NCBI GenBank assembly: GCA_003255065.1
Contig: QAOA01001012.1
Location: forward strand, 1 to 64,000
Direction of reading: 5' to 3'
DNA from: Cercis canadensis
Lineage: Eukaryota > Streptophyta > Magnoliopsida > Fabales > Fabaceae
DNA length: 64,000 bases
Shown: piece by piece, positions 10,678 to 24,000 of the stretch
Position numbering within the stretch: position 1 is the stretch's first letter
How the letters are laid out: every line of letters starts with the position of its first letter
The notes under the pieces: model-generated
The model's input: only the letters and a program-made list of their open reading frames with translations
Database searches by the model: none
Told to the model about the DNA's origin: nothing
Translations under genes and position numbers: made by a program

Positions 10678-13600
10678 CAATATAAATACCATTCAATGCT
10701 CGTGGAATGTATCAATGATGATGGCTGTTATTGGTAATAGATTCAAATCAATTTTGTTTTCGGTATTAAAAAGTTTAGGGTGAGAGAAAGCTATCTTATT
10801 CTAAGGCGAAGATATGTCACATGAAGGAACTCTCTTCTCATTATTTCCAACTTCTTTATGTTAAAGGTAAACAGCAAACACATAAATGAGTAATAACTAA
10901 TCAAAATTTTCAAAACTATGTACAATATAAATATATGGATTTAGTTTTGAATCATTAACCGTATATGAGTTTAACACAATCAGTAAAATGTGATGCTATA
11001 TATTATAAAAATATTAAAAAGAATTTATTGATGCATTTTTGTTTATTAGTAATGTATAAATTTTTTTTAGATATTTTAACTACGATTTTAGATTCAAAAA
11101 TCTTAATGACTACTTCAGTATCACTCAATCACAACTATTTGATAAATATATAAAGTTTTACACTAACAATAGATAAATTCTAACTCTAAATATAGACTTA
11201 AAAATTACTTCATGGATGAGGTAATGCTGATTCTAGCTTAATATGGGCCAAGTAAATCAGGCATTGGACTGATCAGACATACAGGATATAAGCCAGATCC
11301 AAAACAAACTTTTTCTTCCTTATTAATGTGTAGAGTCAAAGTTGTTGCTTCCTCAATTGATTGGTCGGAGAAGATAGAGAGCAGCATTTATGGTATCTGA
11401 TTGATCTGATGCATTGGAAGATTCAAATAATAAAAGATATATAATATCTCAGAAGACATAACAACGTAAGCTGCATGTGGGGTTGTTGTACTGTGTCACA
11501 AGTCACAACAAAACGACAAGTTCCACCATTTTTCATGGGCAAGACTTGTAGGTAGGATTAGGAACAGCCAGAAAGTGATGTCTAACAATGGCAAGTGTTC
11601 ACCCACAATTGCCATTTTAGAACCTCTACTCCCAATCAGAGAAAGGGAACCAGGGTTGTCTAACTAAAAATGTGGTTATTCACTTGGTGTTGGAATAACT
11701 GCAGTTATAAAAGAAGAATCACAGTTTGAATGTAAGAAACATAGTTTACAATGGAATAATATCGTACGAGTGGTTAACTCAGGTGGTTTTAATGGCTAGA
11801 AGTTTGGTTCGAGTTTCCACGTTTAAGTTGTTGCAACAAATTAAAAAAATTGTAATCACAAGGACTAGTAGCTTAACTTGTACATGGTTAGGTGTTCAGC
11901 TTTTCTAGCTACTGTAGTTTCAACCTAAACATGTACTCATAGTCTCATACCATATTTTCTAGGATTCGAAACTGTTATTTTCATATAATTTGTATCCCAA
12001 CTCCTAAGGATTAAGCAGATTATATATTACTGCTTATAGTGATATACTTGGTTGTCCACATATTATATACTATAACCATTTATGGACATTCTTTTCGTTA
12101 AAATTTTAAGATGACTAGTTTCTTTATATGGTATTTGCGTTTTTTTAGATATGACTAATTTTTTGATATGGTATAAGAGTTTTTTCGATGAATTGGTTAA
12201 CATATTATCTTGTAAATTAAATTTCAGTATAAAATAAGACTGATTTTTACTTTGTTGATGCATACCTCACATTTGCTCTCATTTGAGGGGATTTTGGATG
12301 TTCTCTTTTATGCTTTTGAGTTGATTGGTTTTTCTAATATATATTATCTAAAAGAGAGGGTAAACTTTCAATTATATTAGTTGAAGGTTGGGAGTATACT
12401 GTATACCATCATGAAGTACATGCTAAATCAGTTAAACTAACTAGCAGTATTCAATGCCATATTGAAAGAGACGAGGCAGCGTTTTTAAGAGAAAATCAAA
12501 ACTCACTGCAACAAATGGTAGTAACACGCCGCATATGTAGTTAAGTAGGGACTCCCATGTCAAAGGAAGGACACTCTTATCATCGTTTCCAACTTCTTCA
12601 TGTCAAATGTAAACAGCAGACAAATAAAAGAATAACTAATCAATTGTCAAAACCTGAAAGCATGAGTTTGATATCTCTTATTTAAATGAGTTAAATACAT
12701 TTTTTGTCCTTGATTTTTTTTTAAATGTTACTTTAGTCCTTAAATTATTTCTTGTGTTACTTTAATTTTTAAATAATTACTCTACTCGTCAAATCAATCA
12801 TTTAAATGATAATTTTTTGTGCTACAGATGACTAATTTGACAGACAATGTGATTATTCGAGAATTAAAATGACACAAAAAATAAATTAATGATTAAAATG
12901 ACATTTGAAAAATAATTTAAGAACGAAAAATATATTTTACTCTATTTAAATTTGTGTTCGTGTAGGCTCAAGTTTAGAACCTTANATTAATGATTAAAAT
13001 AACATTTAAAAAATAATTTAAGAACAAAAAATATATTTTACTCTATTTAAATTTGTGTTCGTGTAGGCTCAAGTTTAGAACCTTAATCTAGTATGAATTT
13101 GTATGATTGCGATTCATGAATTGTGGTGCTCGTCTCATGTTTAAAGGTGTAATCTATTGTCAACGGAGTTGGTTTAATTAGAAGGATTGAATTCATTGAT
13201 ACAAAGAATTTTTGGTTTGATTCGTGTTGTTAATATTTTGTTACTAGTCCACCCAGAGTTTTGATTTCGCTCCTACTTATGATTCTTTGTTAATAGACAT
13301 CCACCAATTACACTATATCTACCTTTGCCATGAAGCAATATATTTGACTCTAGAATTTTTTTCTTACCAAAAAAAGAATACAGAAATCTGTTGGACGATT
13401 ATCACTCTTTGTTATTTATAATTTTATTAAATTTTATATTAATAGTGAGTCAAATTTAAATTCTAAATATAGACACAAAATTACTTCATGAATGTGTAAT
13501 CTGGATCCAGAATAAAACTTAGGTTGTGTAATCTCTTGGATAAGTAGATCCTGGAACTCAACACGTTGAGCAAAAGTATAATCTTGGACCACTGCAACTT

Positions 13601-15017
13601 TTTCCTTATCAAATTGTTGCTTGGCTCTAGAGAAAAATGTGTTCTCTCAATTTACATGGATAGGAAGATACAGAGCAGCATTTACGGCATTTGGAAGATT
13701 CAGAAGATCCAGATGTATATATATATATCTCTAACTTAGAAGATAGCAACAGAAAATGGTTGGGGTTGATGTACTCTGTCACAAGTGACAACAACAGTTG
13801 GGGAGCATTTTTCACGAAGAAGACTTTTAGGTAGAATTAGGAACAGCCAGAAAGTCATGTCTAACAGTGGCAAATGTTCACCCACAAGTGTAAGAAGAAC
13901 CTCCTCTACTCCAAATAAGGGAAAGGGAGAATTACGAGTGAGCTAGGTTGACATTTACATAAATAATTAAACATGCATGCCATGATATAAGAATATGGTT
14001 ACTCATTTGGTTTTTGAATAACTACACTTATAACAGAATATTCACATTTTGAATGTGATGAACACAGTTTTCAATGGAGTAACATCCTACGAGTGGTTAA
14101 CTCAGGTGGTTTGAACGGTAGAAATTTGATTAGAGTTTCTAAGTTTGACTTGTAGCAACCAATTCATCAAAAGAAAGTCATAAGAAGGAGCAGTACCTTC
14201 TTCTATTAGGTTATCTACATTTAAAATATCAAAATTGTTGAAATGACTTGACGTGATATAAGAGTCTCTTTAATTAAGTTATCAAAAAGTTTGATTCTTA
14301 TTACCTCAATTATTTTATAAATTAGATTTCAGTGCAAAACAGTTGATTTATGTTTTGTCCATACTTCATATCTCACACTTGCTTTTGCTTAAGGGGGTGA
14401 TTTTTGGATCTTCTCTATCAGATTAACCTTTCCGAGTTGATTGAAAATTGGAACTACCATCACGAATTGCATGCTAAATCATTTAAACTAGCAGTATTCA
14501 TTGCCACCTTAAAGCTGAGCAGATAACTAACATCCATATGTAATTGCCTTCATTTGTTTTGATTCAAAACATATATATAATTAAGTGAATAGGGATTTTC
14601 AGTTTCGTCTCATGTAGAAGCAAANTCAGTTTCGTCTCATGCAGAAGCAAAATTTGATGCAAATGCTCAGAGTCATAAATTTAACATATGGAGATTTTGT
14701 TTTTAATACATAATTTTCAAGTACAGTATAAATATTAGTGTTTTTCAATTTTTTGTGGTCATAAAGATGCATTTTCAAGTTACCTGGTTTACCCTGATGG
14801 TTGGCTGAAATTTTGGGTAATTTCTATCCTAAGTTTAAGTGATAAAATGGATTTATGATGTAATTAAAGAAAACGATCCATTTCAGAGTGCATTAAGAAT
14901 TTGAGTAACCAATTAAAAAGAATTGAATTGAATTGATTTATAATTAAGCTCTTCTATGAAACCTGTTAATTAGAATTATATTAATTAGAAATTTTAATTT
15001 ATTTTCAAATGTAGTCA
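10678..15017. repeat. Right copy of the 4.2-kb duplication
   Basis: This is the second copy of the block at 1-4214, same orientation, period 10,677 bases. It contains two single-N joins with stuttered flanks: 12885-12984 repeats as 12986-13085, and 14599-14624 repeats as 14626-14651. Beyond 15017 the sequence continues uniquely, whereas the left copy stops at N4215. Confidence 0.93.
12688..12942. mobile_element. MITE family A, copy in right duplicate
   Basis: Same element as 2013-2267, carried along in the 4.2-kb duplicate, with the same 9-bp target duplication at 12679-12687 and 12943-12951. Its right part is stuttered just downstream by the N join at 12985. Confidence 0.85.
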
Positions 15018-17450
15018 CTTAATTTCTATTTAAACATTTCTGAACACGCTCATATTGTCTCTTTCTCTTTCATTTTATTTTTTTCCTTTTTGAGTCAGAT
15101 TTTATTAACCAAAAGAAAATCATAGCAGGGAACCTGCAACATTACAACCAGTACATATAAAAATTATACAAAAGGCTACTCACCCATCAAACAGAAATTA
15201 CATTAATACATACCCATATATATATATGACATCGTATATGCAAACTCAAAGTTATATACTTGCTCTAATGCTACATGTCCACCACAAGTTTAAGAAAAGG
15301 ATTTCAATTGGACTAGTGCATTCTCGAAATTTAGTTATAACATAGCTCACCAAGGTAGGATTGTCAAAAAAAAACTTTTTCAAGCAATAGAGACCAAATC
15401 ATTGAGATCATAGACTTGCATCAACAAAGTCTTTAGCGTATACTTTGGTAGGGAAGACGGAAAAAAGAGAGGGGACCAAAAATGGAAATGTTTTGTTTTT
15501 GATTCCTTGCTTTTAGTGAAGTGAGAGGAAAATGAAAATAACGTGCATTTCATTTTCAACCTTTCTTTTTTATTTGTACCAAAAATGTGACAACTCAAAT
15601 TTTCAATCCATTTCCACCTTTTACCTCTACCAGGTAAGGAGAGAACAACATACCAGATACATCTTTATTGCCTTGACATGGGAGAACAGCATCAAACAAC
15701 TAGTTTTTTTCTGAGTGGTAAGACTAGAAGGTAAGGAGAGAGCAGCAAGAATTGCCCCACATGCAATTCTATATATCTGCAAGAACAATACTGGACCAGG
15801 TTACCTGTCACAACATATCTACTCTTCTGTCCTTCAAAGTTTCTGACCTGGGCAATTTCGTGCAATATATGACCCCTAACCAAATCAGAACACTTCCGTC
15901 TAAGTTAGTCCTTTAAATTTCAATGCAGCACCTACCGTCTTTAGTACATGAGGGGTTTGAACTTTGAGTCTTGGAAGGTAACGTGTATGAGCATGTAAAA
16001 CTATCACTTACCCTAAGTCAGTTGGCAATGAAAGGTTTTGAGATACATTAATACCTTTGGAATTCAAAACAGTGTGCTAATGAATTGTTCAGTCAAGGAA
16101 ATTAATTAACAGCAAAGTTGCTCCTGAAAATAATTGTTTCTTCCATTATACTTGGCTTTGATGCAACCTTCTAGCTTTAAGATAGGTACTTGCAACCCTT
16201 GAAAGGTTAACTTCATCACATTTTCGTTCATATGATCTCAGATTGGGATGTGATGTAATTAACACTAGGAAATTACTTGTTCAGCATCCTAACTTCATAC
16301 TGTTTTTCAAATTGCATGGTTGACTGAGGTTGAAAAACTACTCTTTTTTAAGAGCTTATATATATATATATTTGATTCACTCTTGGTACAAAACTCTACA
16401 CACTATAAATTAACAAGAAATTGTTACATCATTTAAGTTGTTAAGATATTTTAGGCAATAAATTTGTTAATACGTGACAACATAACATTCACTATTTGTA
16501 TAACACTTGGACAGGGGATTAAAATTAATTTTTTTTTTCTTTTGGTGGGATCAATAAAGAAGAATCCATTGAATGAGTATAACTGCATGTTTCTCAGCCT
16601 TTCCTTGAATATCTCCATTATGTCCTATGTCACTGTACGCGTGGATAAGATAACACAGCCAGCCTGTATCACATGATCTCCATTGCATTGCTTGATACTT
16701 GGACCTACCACTTGATGGGTGAAATTATGAATCAACAGTAAAGTAACAGAAACCAATCATTCTTTGGGGTTAAGCTCGATCCCTATGAATGCTTTATCCA
16801 AAATTTGATGGCATGGACATGTGACATGCTGTTGAATTGGTTAATAGCCACAAAAATTTATTAGAAAACTGTTTAATGGTCAACTATCCATGATTCCCTT
16901 AAATTTACCAACAGAAAATATTTGAAGTCCATACAGAGACATTTATCTATATTCATAGATAGGATGTTCTTTTGATCCTCTCATGTCTTGTAACTTTGGC
17001 TTTTTAATGGTTTCCTTGAAAAGGGGAATGTCCATTAGTGGTAAAGAATCTGAAGATAAATTAAGAAGCTGCCAAATATTAGGCAAACAGAGAAAACTCT
17101 AATTAATTTCAATCAAATTGTCAAGCAAAAACATAGGAGAGAATCAGTAAAAATTTTGAATTGTTTGTTATGGTCATCACTTTTACATGATTAACACAAA
17201 TAAATTAATTAATAAGTACGTTTGCTCAGTGGATTAGTCAATCTCACTGTTTGCTCATATCCAACACGGCTTGACTTGCAAGATTTATCAATTTATCCAG
17301 CTATGATAGATTCAACTGCATGCCATAAACTCAGAAGGAATAGCCTCATATTCTTGCTGAGGAATGTCATGCTTTAAATTGCAATTAAAGCTTAATCTTT
17401 TCTTATGCCGTTGTGATGTCCTCGAATGCGAACGCGTATCCTATTTACTT
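15018..17450. other. Spacer downstream of the MYB gene, with exon-like patches
   Basis: No recognised gene. On the minus strand around 15692-15883 an open stretch ends in a donor-like gtaacc and follows a polypyrimidine/AG, so an unannotated noncoding or relic transcript is possible. 17280-17520 is probably the 3' untranslated region of the MYB gene. The rest is AT-rich. Confidence 0.4.
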
Positions 17451-17520
17451 TCCTGGGCTTTTCAAGCATCAAACCTGCTCCAAATCCAGCTGCGTTTCTA
17501 AAGCAAATCAATAAAACTGA

Positions 17521-18994
17521 TTATTGAAACAGAGGAAGTGTTGGAGAGGAGAAAAAATGTGGATCTCTTGATGTTTTGGATTCATGAATTGGCTTCTGAT
17601 TGTCTTTAGGAATACAAGGGGAAGGTGAAGGCACGCTCATATTGAGATCAAGGTTCAAATCCGGCAAGCCATCTGACTCATCTTCCAAGCCACTTGCAGC
17701 ATCTGATACTAGATTACAATTAGTGTCACCATCATGGGGTTTTGTTGGCTCATTCTTGGCATTTTCTTTTGAGCCAGATGATGCTGAGCTATCTAATGTT
17801 TCTGCATTTTGAAGGGGTAGGGTTTTACAACTTATGCGATGATTATTTGGATCAACACCCATGTTAATCAGCTTTCTTCTAAGATGAGAGTTCCAATAGT
17901 TCTTCACTTCATTATCTGTCCTTCCCGGTAATCTTCCAGCTATTAGTGACCACCTATAGAAAAACAATGTCAACCATTATTCACATGTTTTGTGTATACA
18001 AGCCTATATGAGAAAGCGATTTTGGTAAGGGTGTACTTTGTCAAGAACTAAAGAAATGAAAGTTCCATTTATAATCGCTGGTGTTGATTAACGTTACAAA
18101 GTATCTTTACGAGCAAAATTCTTCAGCTTTCCTATAAATGTTAAGATCAGAAAAAAAAAAAAAAAAAATNAAAAAAAAAAAAAAAACTTGTGCTATGCTT
18201 TTATATGAAATCGCACCGGTTGCCTAGCAGCGCATGAAGCTTGATGATGAGATCTTCTTCATCTTCAGCAAAGTTGCCTCTTTTAAGGTCAGGCCGTAGA
18301 TAGTTTATCCATCTCAGCCTGCAACTTTTACCGCAGCGATGTAGGCCTGATGAACATCAAAAACAAAAATGTGTCACATTTATTAATTGTGTTAAACTCT
18401 TGAGGCTTTAAACCAATAGTTAACCAATAAGAAAGTATAGTTAGAACACCATAATTTAAAAAAAAAAAAAAAAAAGTGTTGTAGGTCTTTCTTTTCTTAA
18501 TTCTTAAATTATTATTAGAATTTCGACTACCCAACAGGATTTGAGCCAAAATATGGAGTAATCAAGAAAATATGTTGGACCCTCTCTAAAATTATTTCCA
18601 TGTATTGTAATTTCTATGATATACCTTGCACTAGTAAATCTCACCTTCTATATAAGAAAACATCTCCAAGCAAATCTATTAGTTTAGGGTACAAATGTCC
18701 AAGAAAAGAAAGAGAGTGTTATATGACCATCTATCTATCTATATATAACTACGTTTCTTTCTTTTTCTTTTTAAGGGATATATGACTATGTTTCTTTGTG
18801 TTTGATAGTGTTATATATACATTTACGCATAGATTTCTAATGCAAGTTGGTTAGGGTTTCATACCTGCAGCTTGAGGGAGAGTACGCCAGCAACCCTCGC
18901 CGTGTTTCTGGATATAATCTATGAGCTTCTGGTCTTCTTGTTTGGACCAAGCTCCTTTGTTCATGTCTTGCTTATCACAGCAAGGCTTCCTCAT
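17521..18994 (-). CDS. R2R3-MYB repressor (subgroup 4, FaMYB1/MYBC2-like)
   Basis: Three minus-strand exons, 18865-18994, 18217-18346 and 17521-17953, have consensus splice sites and sum to 693 nt, 230 residues. The R2 repeat (~14-61) has Trp16, 36 and 56; R3 (~67-112) has Phe69, Trp88 and Trp107. The R3 helix carries the full bHLH-interaction signature [DE]Lx2[RK]x3Lx6Lx3R (75-94). After the MYB domain come a C1-like segment (MGVDPNNHR) and an EAR repression motif, PDLNLDL (184-190). The last six residues, TLPLFQ, look like a degraded TLLLFR repression motif. Family knowledge: such nuclear proteins join MYB-bHLH-WD40 complexes and repress flavonoid or proanthocyanidin genes. The N-terminus [10 protein letters not shown] fits the FaMYB1/MYBC2 clade; the exact target pathway is inferred. 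The poly(A) N at 18170 is in intron 2 and does not affect coding. Confidence 0.95.
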
Positions 18995-19144
18995 TGCAAA
19001 CTTATATATATGTTCACGTTCTTTTGTTGTTCAAAATGGTAGATATATAAACCTAGCTAGGAACAATGGAAGATCAGCAAGAGCAAGAGAAAGAGAGAGA
19101 TTTGCTATAATATGTTGGGGGTGAGAAACAAGCTCAAGGAAGCT

Positions 19145-19152
19145 ATTATATA
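19145..19152 (-). promoter_or_regulatory. Candidate TATA box of the MYB gene
   Basis: Minus-strand TATATAAT lies about 150 bp upstream of the MYB start codon at 18994. The position fits a TATA box with a ~120-nt leader. Placed by motif and distance only. Confidence 0.4.
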
Positions 19153-19407
19153 TTACTATCGGATTAGTGTTTGGATATAAGGATAGAAAGAGGTTGACTT
19201 GGACCGGTGGGTTTGCCCATGCGTGACTCAGGAGGATCATTTTTGAGAGAGGGATTGGAAGTACTGCTAAAGAAAGTTGGTGTAAAATGTGTTGGATAGT
19301 TAACTTAGTTGCCCGTTAAGTATAAGTCGTTATCTAAATTTGTTATTACACTTTCCTATAATTATCCAAGAGAAGCTCATATATATTAGGTAATATATTT
19401 TTTGGTT

Positions 19408-19637
19408 GAATAAAATATATTTTTTATCCTTAAATTATTTTTTAAATGTTACTTTAGTCTTTGATTTATTTTTTATGTCACTTTAATTCTTAAATAATTG
19501 CATTGTCAGCTAAGTCAATCATTCGTAGCNGCACAAAAAATAATCACTTAAATAATTGATTTGACAGGTAAAGTAATTACTTGAGAACTAAAGTGATATC
19601 TGAAAAATAATTTAGAGACGAAAATTATATTTAACTC
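19408..19637. mobile_element. MITE family A, older copy
   Basis: Terminal and subterminal sequence matches the elements at 2013 and 12688 ('aaatgttactttagtc' near the left end, 'aaataatttagagacg' near the right end). The flanks no longer form a clean 9-bp duplication (6 of 9 match) and there is an N at 19530. It lies upstream of the MYB gene on that gene's promoter side. Confidence 0.65.
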
Positions 19638-20550
19638 TTTTATTTTTTTTTTTCTATTGGAGACTATGCAACAAGGAGTAGTCTATCTCTTCCTAAAATT
19701 CGACCCAACAATTCATCCAATAAAATTTGAACTTGATACTTCTTCTATGAAATCCCAAATGTGTTTAACCGGTAAGTGTCCCCCCCGGCATATATGTTAC
19801 TTTTTAATGAGTTTTTGCTGTGAATCTGACTCATCTGCATTGGATCTACCTCTGACATCTTAATGAGCACAAAAAGAAGCCTAGCATAGGGTTGGATGTG
19901 AGGAGAAGGTTGGAAGAACTTGACAAAAAAGTGGCTGTGTGTCACATGTTTCATGTTTCCTGTTTCAGAGTTGACTGTTAGTTTTCTTTTCTAGTTTGCC
20001 TATTTGTGGTCCTTCAAATTAAAAATCAAGACCAGTGCAACTTAGAAAAAAATGTCATTTTGAAAACTATAACCAATACAAACTAGATAATAAGAAATAC
20101 CATGAGTAATAATAAGCTAACTAATCAGTGTGAGGCTTCTTAGGTTTTAGATAGAACTGTAAACGAGTCGACTGTTGAGTACCAAAAGAGAAATGTTATT
20201 TACATATCTCAAATTCGTCTATATATATAATGTGGATTTTAATTGAATCTGAGTCATTTATAAAACAAATTTTAAGTATATATGCCTAGTTAAAACTGTA
20301 ATTAAGGTGTAAATTTAATTAAGACACAATGTATGAAATTATTCGAATTTGAAGTGTATGCATAATAGTGGCCTAAAAAAAAAGGTATATGGACAACATA
20401 TCTTATACCATCTAACTCAAGACCAAAAAGAAAACAGTACTCAAACTCAGCTAGTATACTAAACAAGTCAAGCAGGGCTCAGCTCATTTATTACCAAAGC
20501 CTAAATTATGCTCAAACTTAGCTCAGCTCTTTAAGTGATCAACTTATTTG
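19638..20550. other. Spacer upstream of the MYB gene
   Basis: AT-rich DNA beyond the MITE at 19408-19637. Short open frames at 19657-19954 run on both strands and are not supported. No exon-like structure is seen. Confidence 0.45.
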
Positions 20551-20840
20551 TGTTAGATATAAAATTATTTTTAGACCTTCACCTACTAGTTTAAACTTTT
20601 AGGTTAAATCGATTTTTAACATGGTATCAGAATCTTTTTGACCAAACGGTCAAGAGATCAAATTCTTATGCCCTCATTTTTCAATTAAATTGAAATTTCA
20701 GCACAAAGTATAAGTGTGTATGTGTTTTGTCCAGGCTTTAAACTTAAAGGACTTTCGAGTACGAGTGCGTGTTAGATATAAAATCATTTCTGGACTTTCA
20801 CTTACTAGCTTAAGTTTTTAAGTTGAATTGGTTTTTAATA
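20551..20840 (+). mobile_element. Miniature LTR retrotransposon (SMART/TRIM-like)
   Basis: The element is 290 bp. The left LTR, 20551-20621 (71 bp), starts TG and ends CA. It is followed at once by tggtatcaga (20622-20631), the primer-binding site complementary to initiator methionine tRNA used by many plant LTR elements. The right LTR is 20770-20840, also starting tgttagatat, with its last CA mutated to TA. Perfect 5-bp target duplications, atttg, flank it (20546-20550 and 20841-20845). The 148-bp interior is noncoding and has no obvious polypurine tract. Size and structure match SMART/TRIM elements, which depend on proteins supplied in trans. Confidence 0.9.
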
Positions 20841-20956
20841 ATTTGAACCAATCTAAAAATAAATATTATATGAATATATAATAAGATATATATATTATTA
20901 GAAATATGGTATACCATAAATATATACATTATATATATAGTTTTTTATTGGTAAAC

Positions 20957-21048
20957 GGCCTTGTCAAGTAGTAATAAAGTCATCTTTAGGGGTTGTTAGT
21001 TCTGTGTTTAAACCTAGAGTCATAGCCAAAATATCAAAAATAAAAGAG
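20957..21048 (+). mobile_element. SINE-like fragment
   Basis: Matches 7930-8018 and shares the 'tgtgtttaaa' and 'gccaaaat' landmarks. It ends in A-rich sequence. Not a tRNA gene. Confidence 0.4.
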
Positions 21049-24000
21049 CTAAACCTTAATAGTTGACAAACACCTCATCTCGTCTCATTTATAGTTGAAG
21101 TTTTAATTAAGTTCAAACCTAACAATCAGTTAGCTCTATATTTATTCCTCCATAAACTGGAAAATAAGGCCATAGGCCGAAAAAAGAAAGGATATCGACT
21201 TGAGTAGCTAGGATTTCCCTTCTTCTTTTATGATAAGCAGAAGAATTCCCATATGAAACTCATTTAAACTTAAGTTTTGACAGGTATGAAAAGATAGCCA
21301 ATATATATATGAACTACATTGCAGCTTGAAAGAAAATATAGGGACTAAAATTGATGCCACTGAATTTCAAGGATCAAATTGAACCATAAAGAAAATAATT
21401 GGAGCTAAAATCATCAATTTCATAGAAATGAAAGCATAATTTATTTTATATATATATATATATGGAATGTATCAAGTGAGAGGATTGGTTCATTGTGAGA
21501 GATGAGAAGAGTGGATCTTCCATAAATGGTCCAAATTAAAATATCAAGTCATGTGACATTCCTGTAATTTTTTTAAATAGTCGTGTGATAATCATGTGAC
21601 TTCTAATCCTGGCTATCCATGCACGATTCAATGGTCAGATTCACTCTTCTCACTTGACATGTCCTAGACGTGTGTGTTTGTGTGTGTGTACGTGAAGGTT
21701 AGCATTGTCCTCATTTTTAGTTGGACAAAAAGATCAATTTTGTTCATGTTGGTGAATCTCACCTTACCTGAACTTGTGGGTTAGACGAGGCGAGTCTATT
21801 TAACTTGCTTTTTAATTTCCTTGAGCGATCAGAACGAATCTACCTGACAGATTCAACCCATTTCTTATAGGTTCAATCTCTTTGTTCTTCCATTGGATAC
21901 TTTCATACTTGTAGCATTCTTTCTACGAAGGAACCATCAATATAATAAAATGGGCCATCTTAACCAATCCAAATGCAGTGAATATATAATACGTTTTGAT
22001 AGAGATAATGGCATGAGGTTAGATGTCAACCTCTAAAGGTAAGTTTAATATATATGGGATGCACAATTAAACTAGAGAAAACTTTTCTTCTTGAAGCCTA
22101 TAATACATACATAAATTAAGGGTGGTTGCCTGTGTCCTACATAGCAATAAGTGGTATAAAGCATATATCATTTTCCTATGTACATAGGAGTAGGACCTAG
22201 CTATAACTCTCTCAAGTACTAGTTGAGTGTATTTGTATAAGAGAGGGTACAATTAGTTTCTAGGCGCCCAAGTTAACCACCACACATGCAGAGCCAAACC
22301 CATTTTTCATGGACTTCTTGATAAGCACGTGCTTCTTGTGCACATGGCTATTCTATAGTCTAATAGAGATAAGAGTGGTGAGAATGACAATGGCAATCTG
22401 TTTTCCAAGTCCTTCTCTTCCTTTCTTTAATATTTGGAATCGTTCTACACAAAAACAAAATATATTAATTTGGAATCAACAAAAGGTTAATGTTTCATCC
22501 CCTCAGTAACTGTAAAACTTGTCGTTAAGTATAGACCTCTAATTGAATATTTGGTCATCATAATCAACTACCCAAGTTATCATATTATTTAATCAAATAA
22601 CTATTGCATAACTTTTGCTGGGATCTTATGTATAGTTAGTCATTAAGAAAACTAATCATATCCATATGCGAGAACTCGTGAAAATGCAAATGATAAAACT
22701 AATCTTAGTTGTATATGACACTTGGCTGTTTAAACTTGAATAACTATACAAATAATCCATAAAAGGTTTAGATAGGGATACCTAGGTTAAGATAATCACA
22801 TGGAAACGTATGCATTTAAAAATTGTTCAATTAAGATTATTCAATAATAAAAAATTAATGACCTGTAAATTTAACAGCAAAGTACATACATCCTATGATT
22901 ATAAGAATCAGAAATGTTTTGTCAAGAGCTCATCTCCTTTCCTCTTCTCTTTCTACCTTGGACAATGTGTTCTTATTGTATATATATATATATATTCAAG
23001 CTCACCAGATAACTACGGCGCCCAATGATTAAACTTTGGAGATTCGAATGTTAACGTGTTGGGGAGTGTAGGACCTAATTGTTTCTCAGCCTCACAGCAT
23101 TATTAGTAAAGGATGATCCACACATGTGGTGTTACATCCCAACAGTTTTATATAATGAATTTGAGTTATATTATGTGAAATTAATATATGGCATAATATA
23201 AATTTTATTAAATTTGTTAAAATAAAATTTTTATATAACTCAAATATAAATTTAATAAAATTTAAATTATGTTAATTAAGTGTGTTAATATAATACAATT
23301 TGGATCAAAATTATGTATAAAATCATATTTTTTTTGTTTATTTGATACAATGTATAAAATTATTTGACGTGATATTATATCACGTCCAGGGTAAAAACAC
23401 TCGTGTGTAAATAGTATTAACATTCTAACTACTAAGTGTGGTTGATTAGTTGATAAATTAAGCTCTATAATGGAGTGAATCCTAAAGTAATTTTAAAAGT
23501 TTGAATCTCATTGGAAACACTAGTGATCAAGACATATACCGAAATCTGAGAAAAAATTAATTTTATAATAAAAATGTGGTAACCAGCTCATGAAAAATCA
23601 AAAGAGAAAACAGTATTAACATTCAATTCTAGCAGTCTGGTGTGTCCGGCCAAAAATGCACAATTTATCGCTTCTCCTCATAATAGAGTAGAATAACATC
23701 ATATCTATGTTGATTTTTTTATATGTTTAGAATAATCATATTGGACAAGCAATTAGATTCTATCATGTTTAAGTGGCCATCATCTTCCATCCCCATTCCC
23801 AAGCATACCTGCCCCACCCACCGACCACACCGCCCCCGGGCCGCCCCCGCTACCACATACACACAAAAGAACACAGAAGAATGGAGTCATATAGCTTTTT
23901 GGTAACTTTATTTTACCTCAACACTTTATCATTATATGTTAAGGATAATTATTCAATATCACAAAATAATTTTTATCATTTATTTTATTTGTTAGATAAG

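Noticed and set aside
23773..23880. Pro-rich open frames in a C-rich patch
   Set aside because: Low-complexity C tracts open two frames at once; no exon borders or homology.
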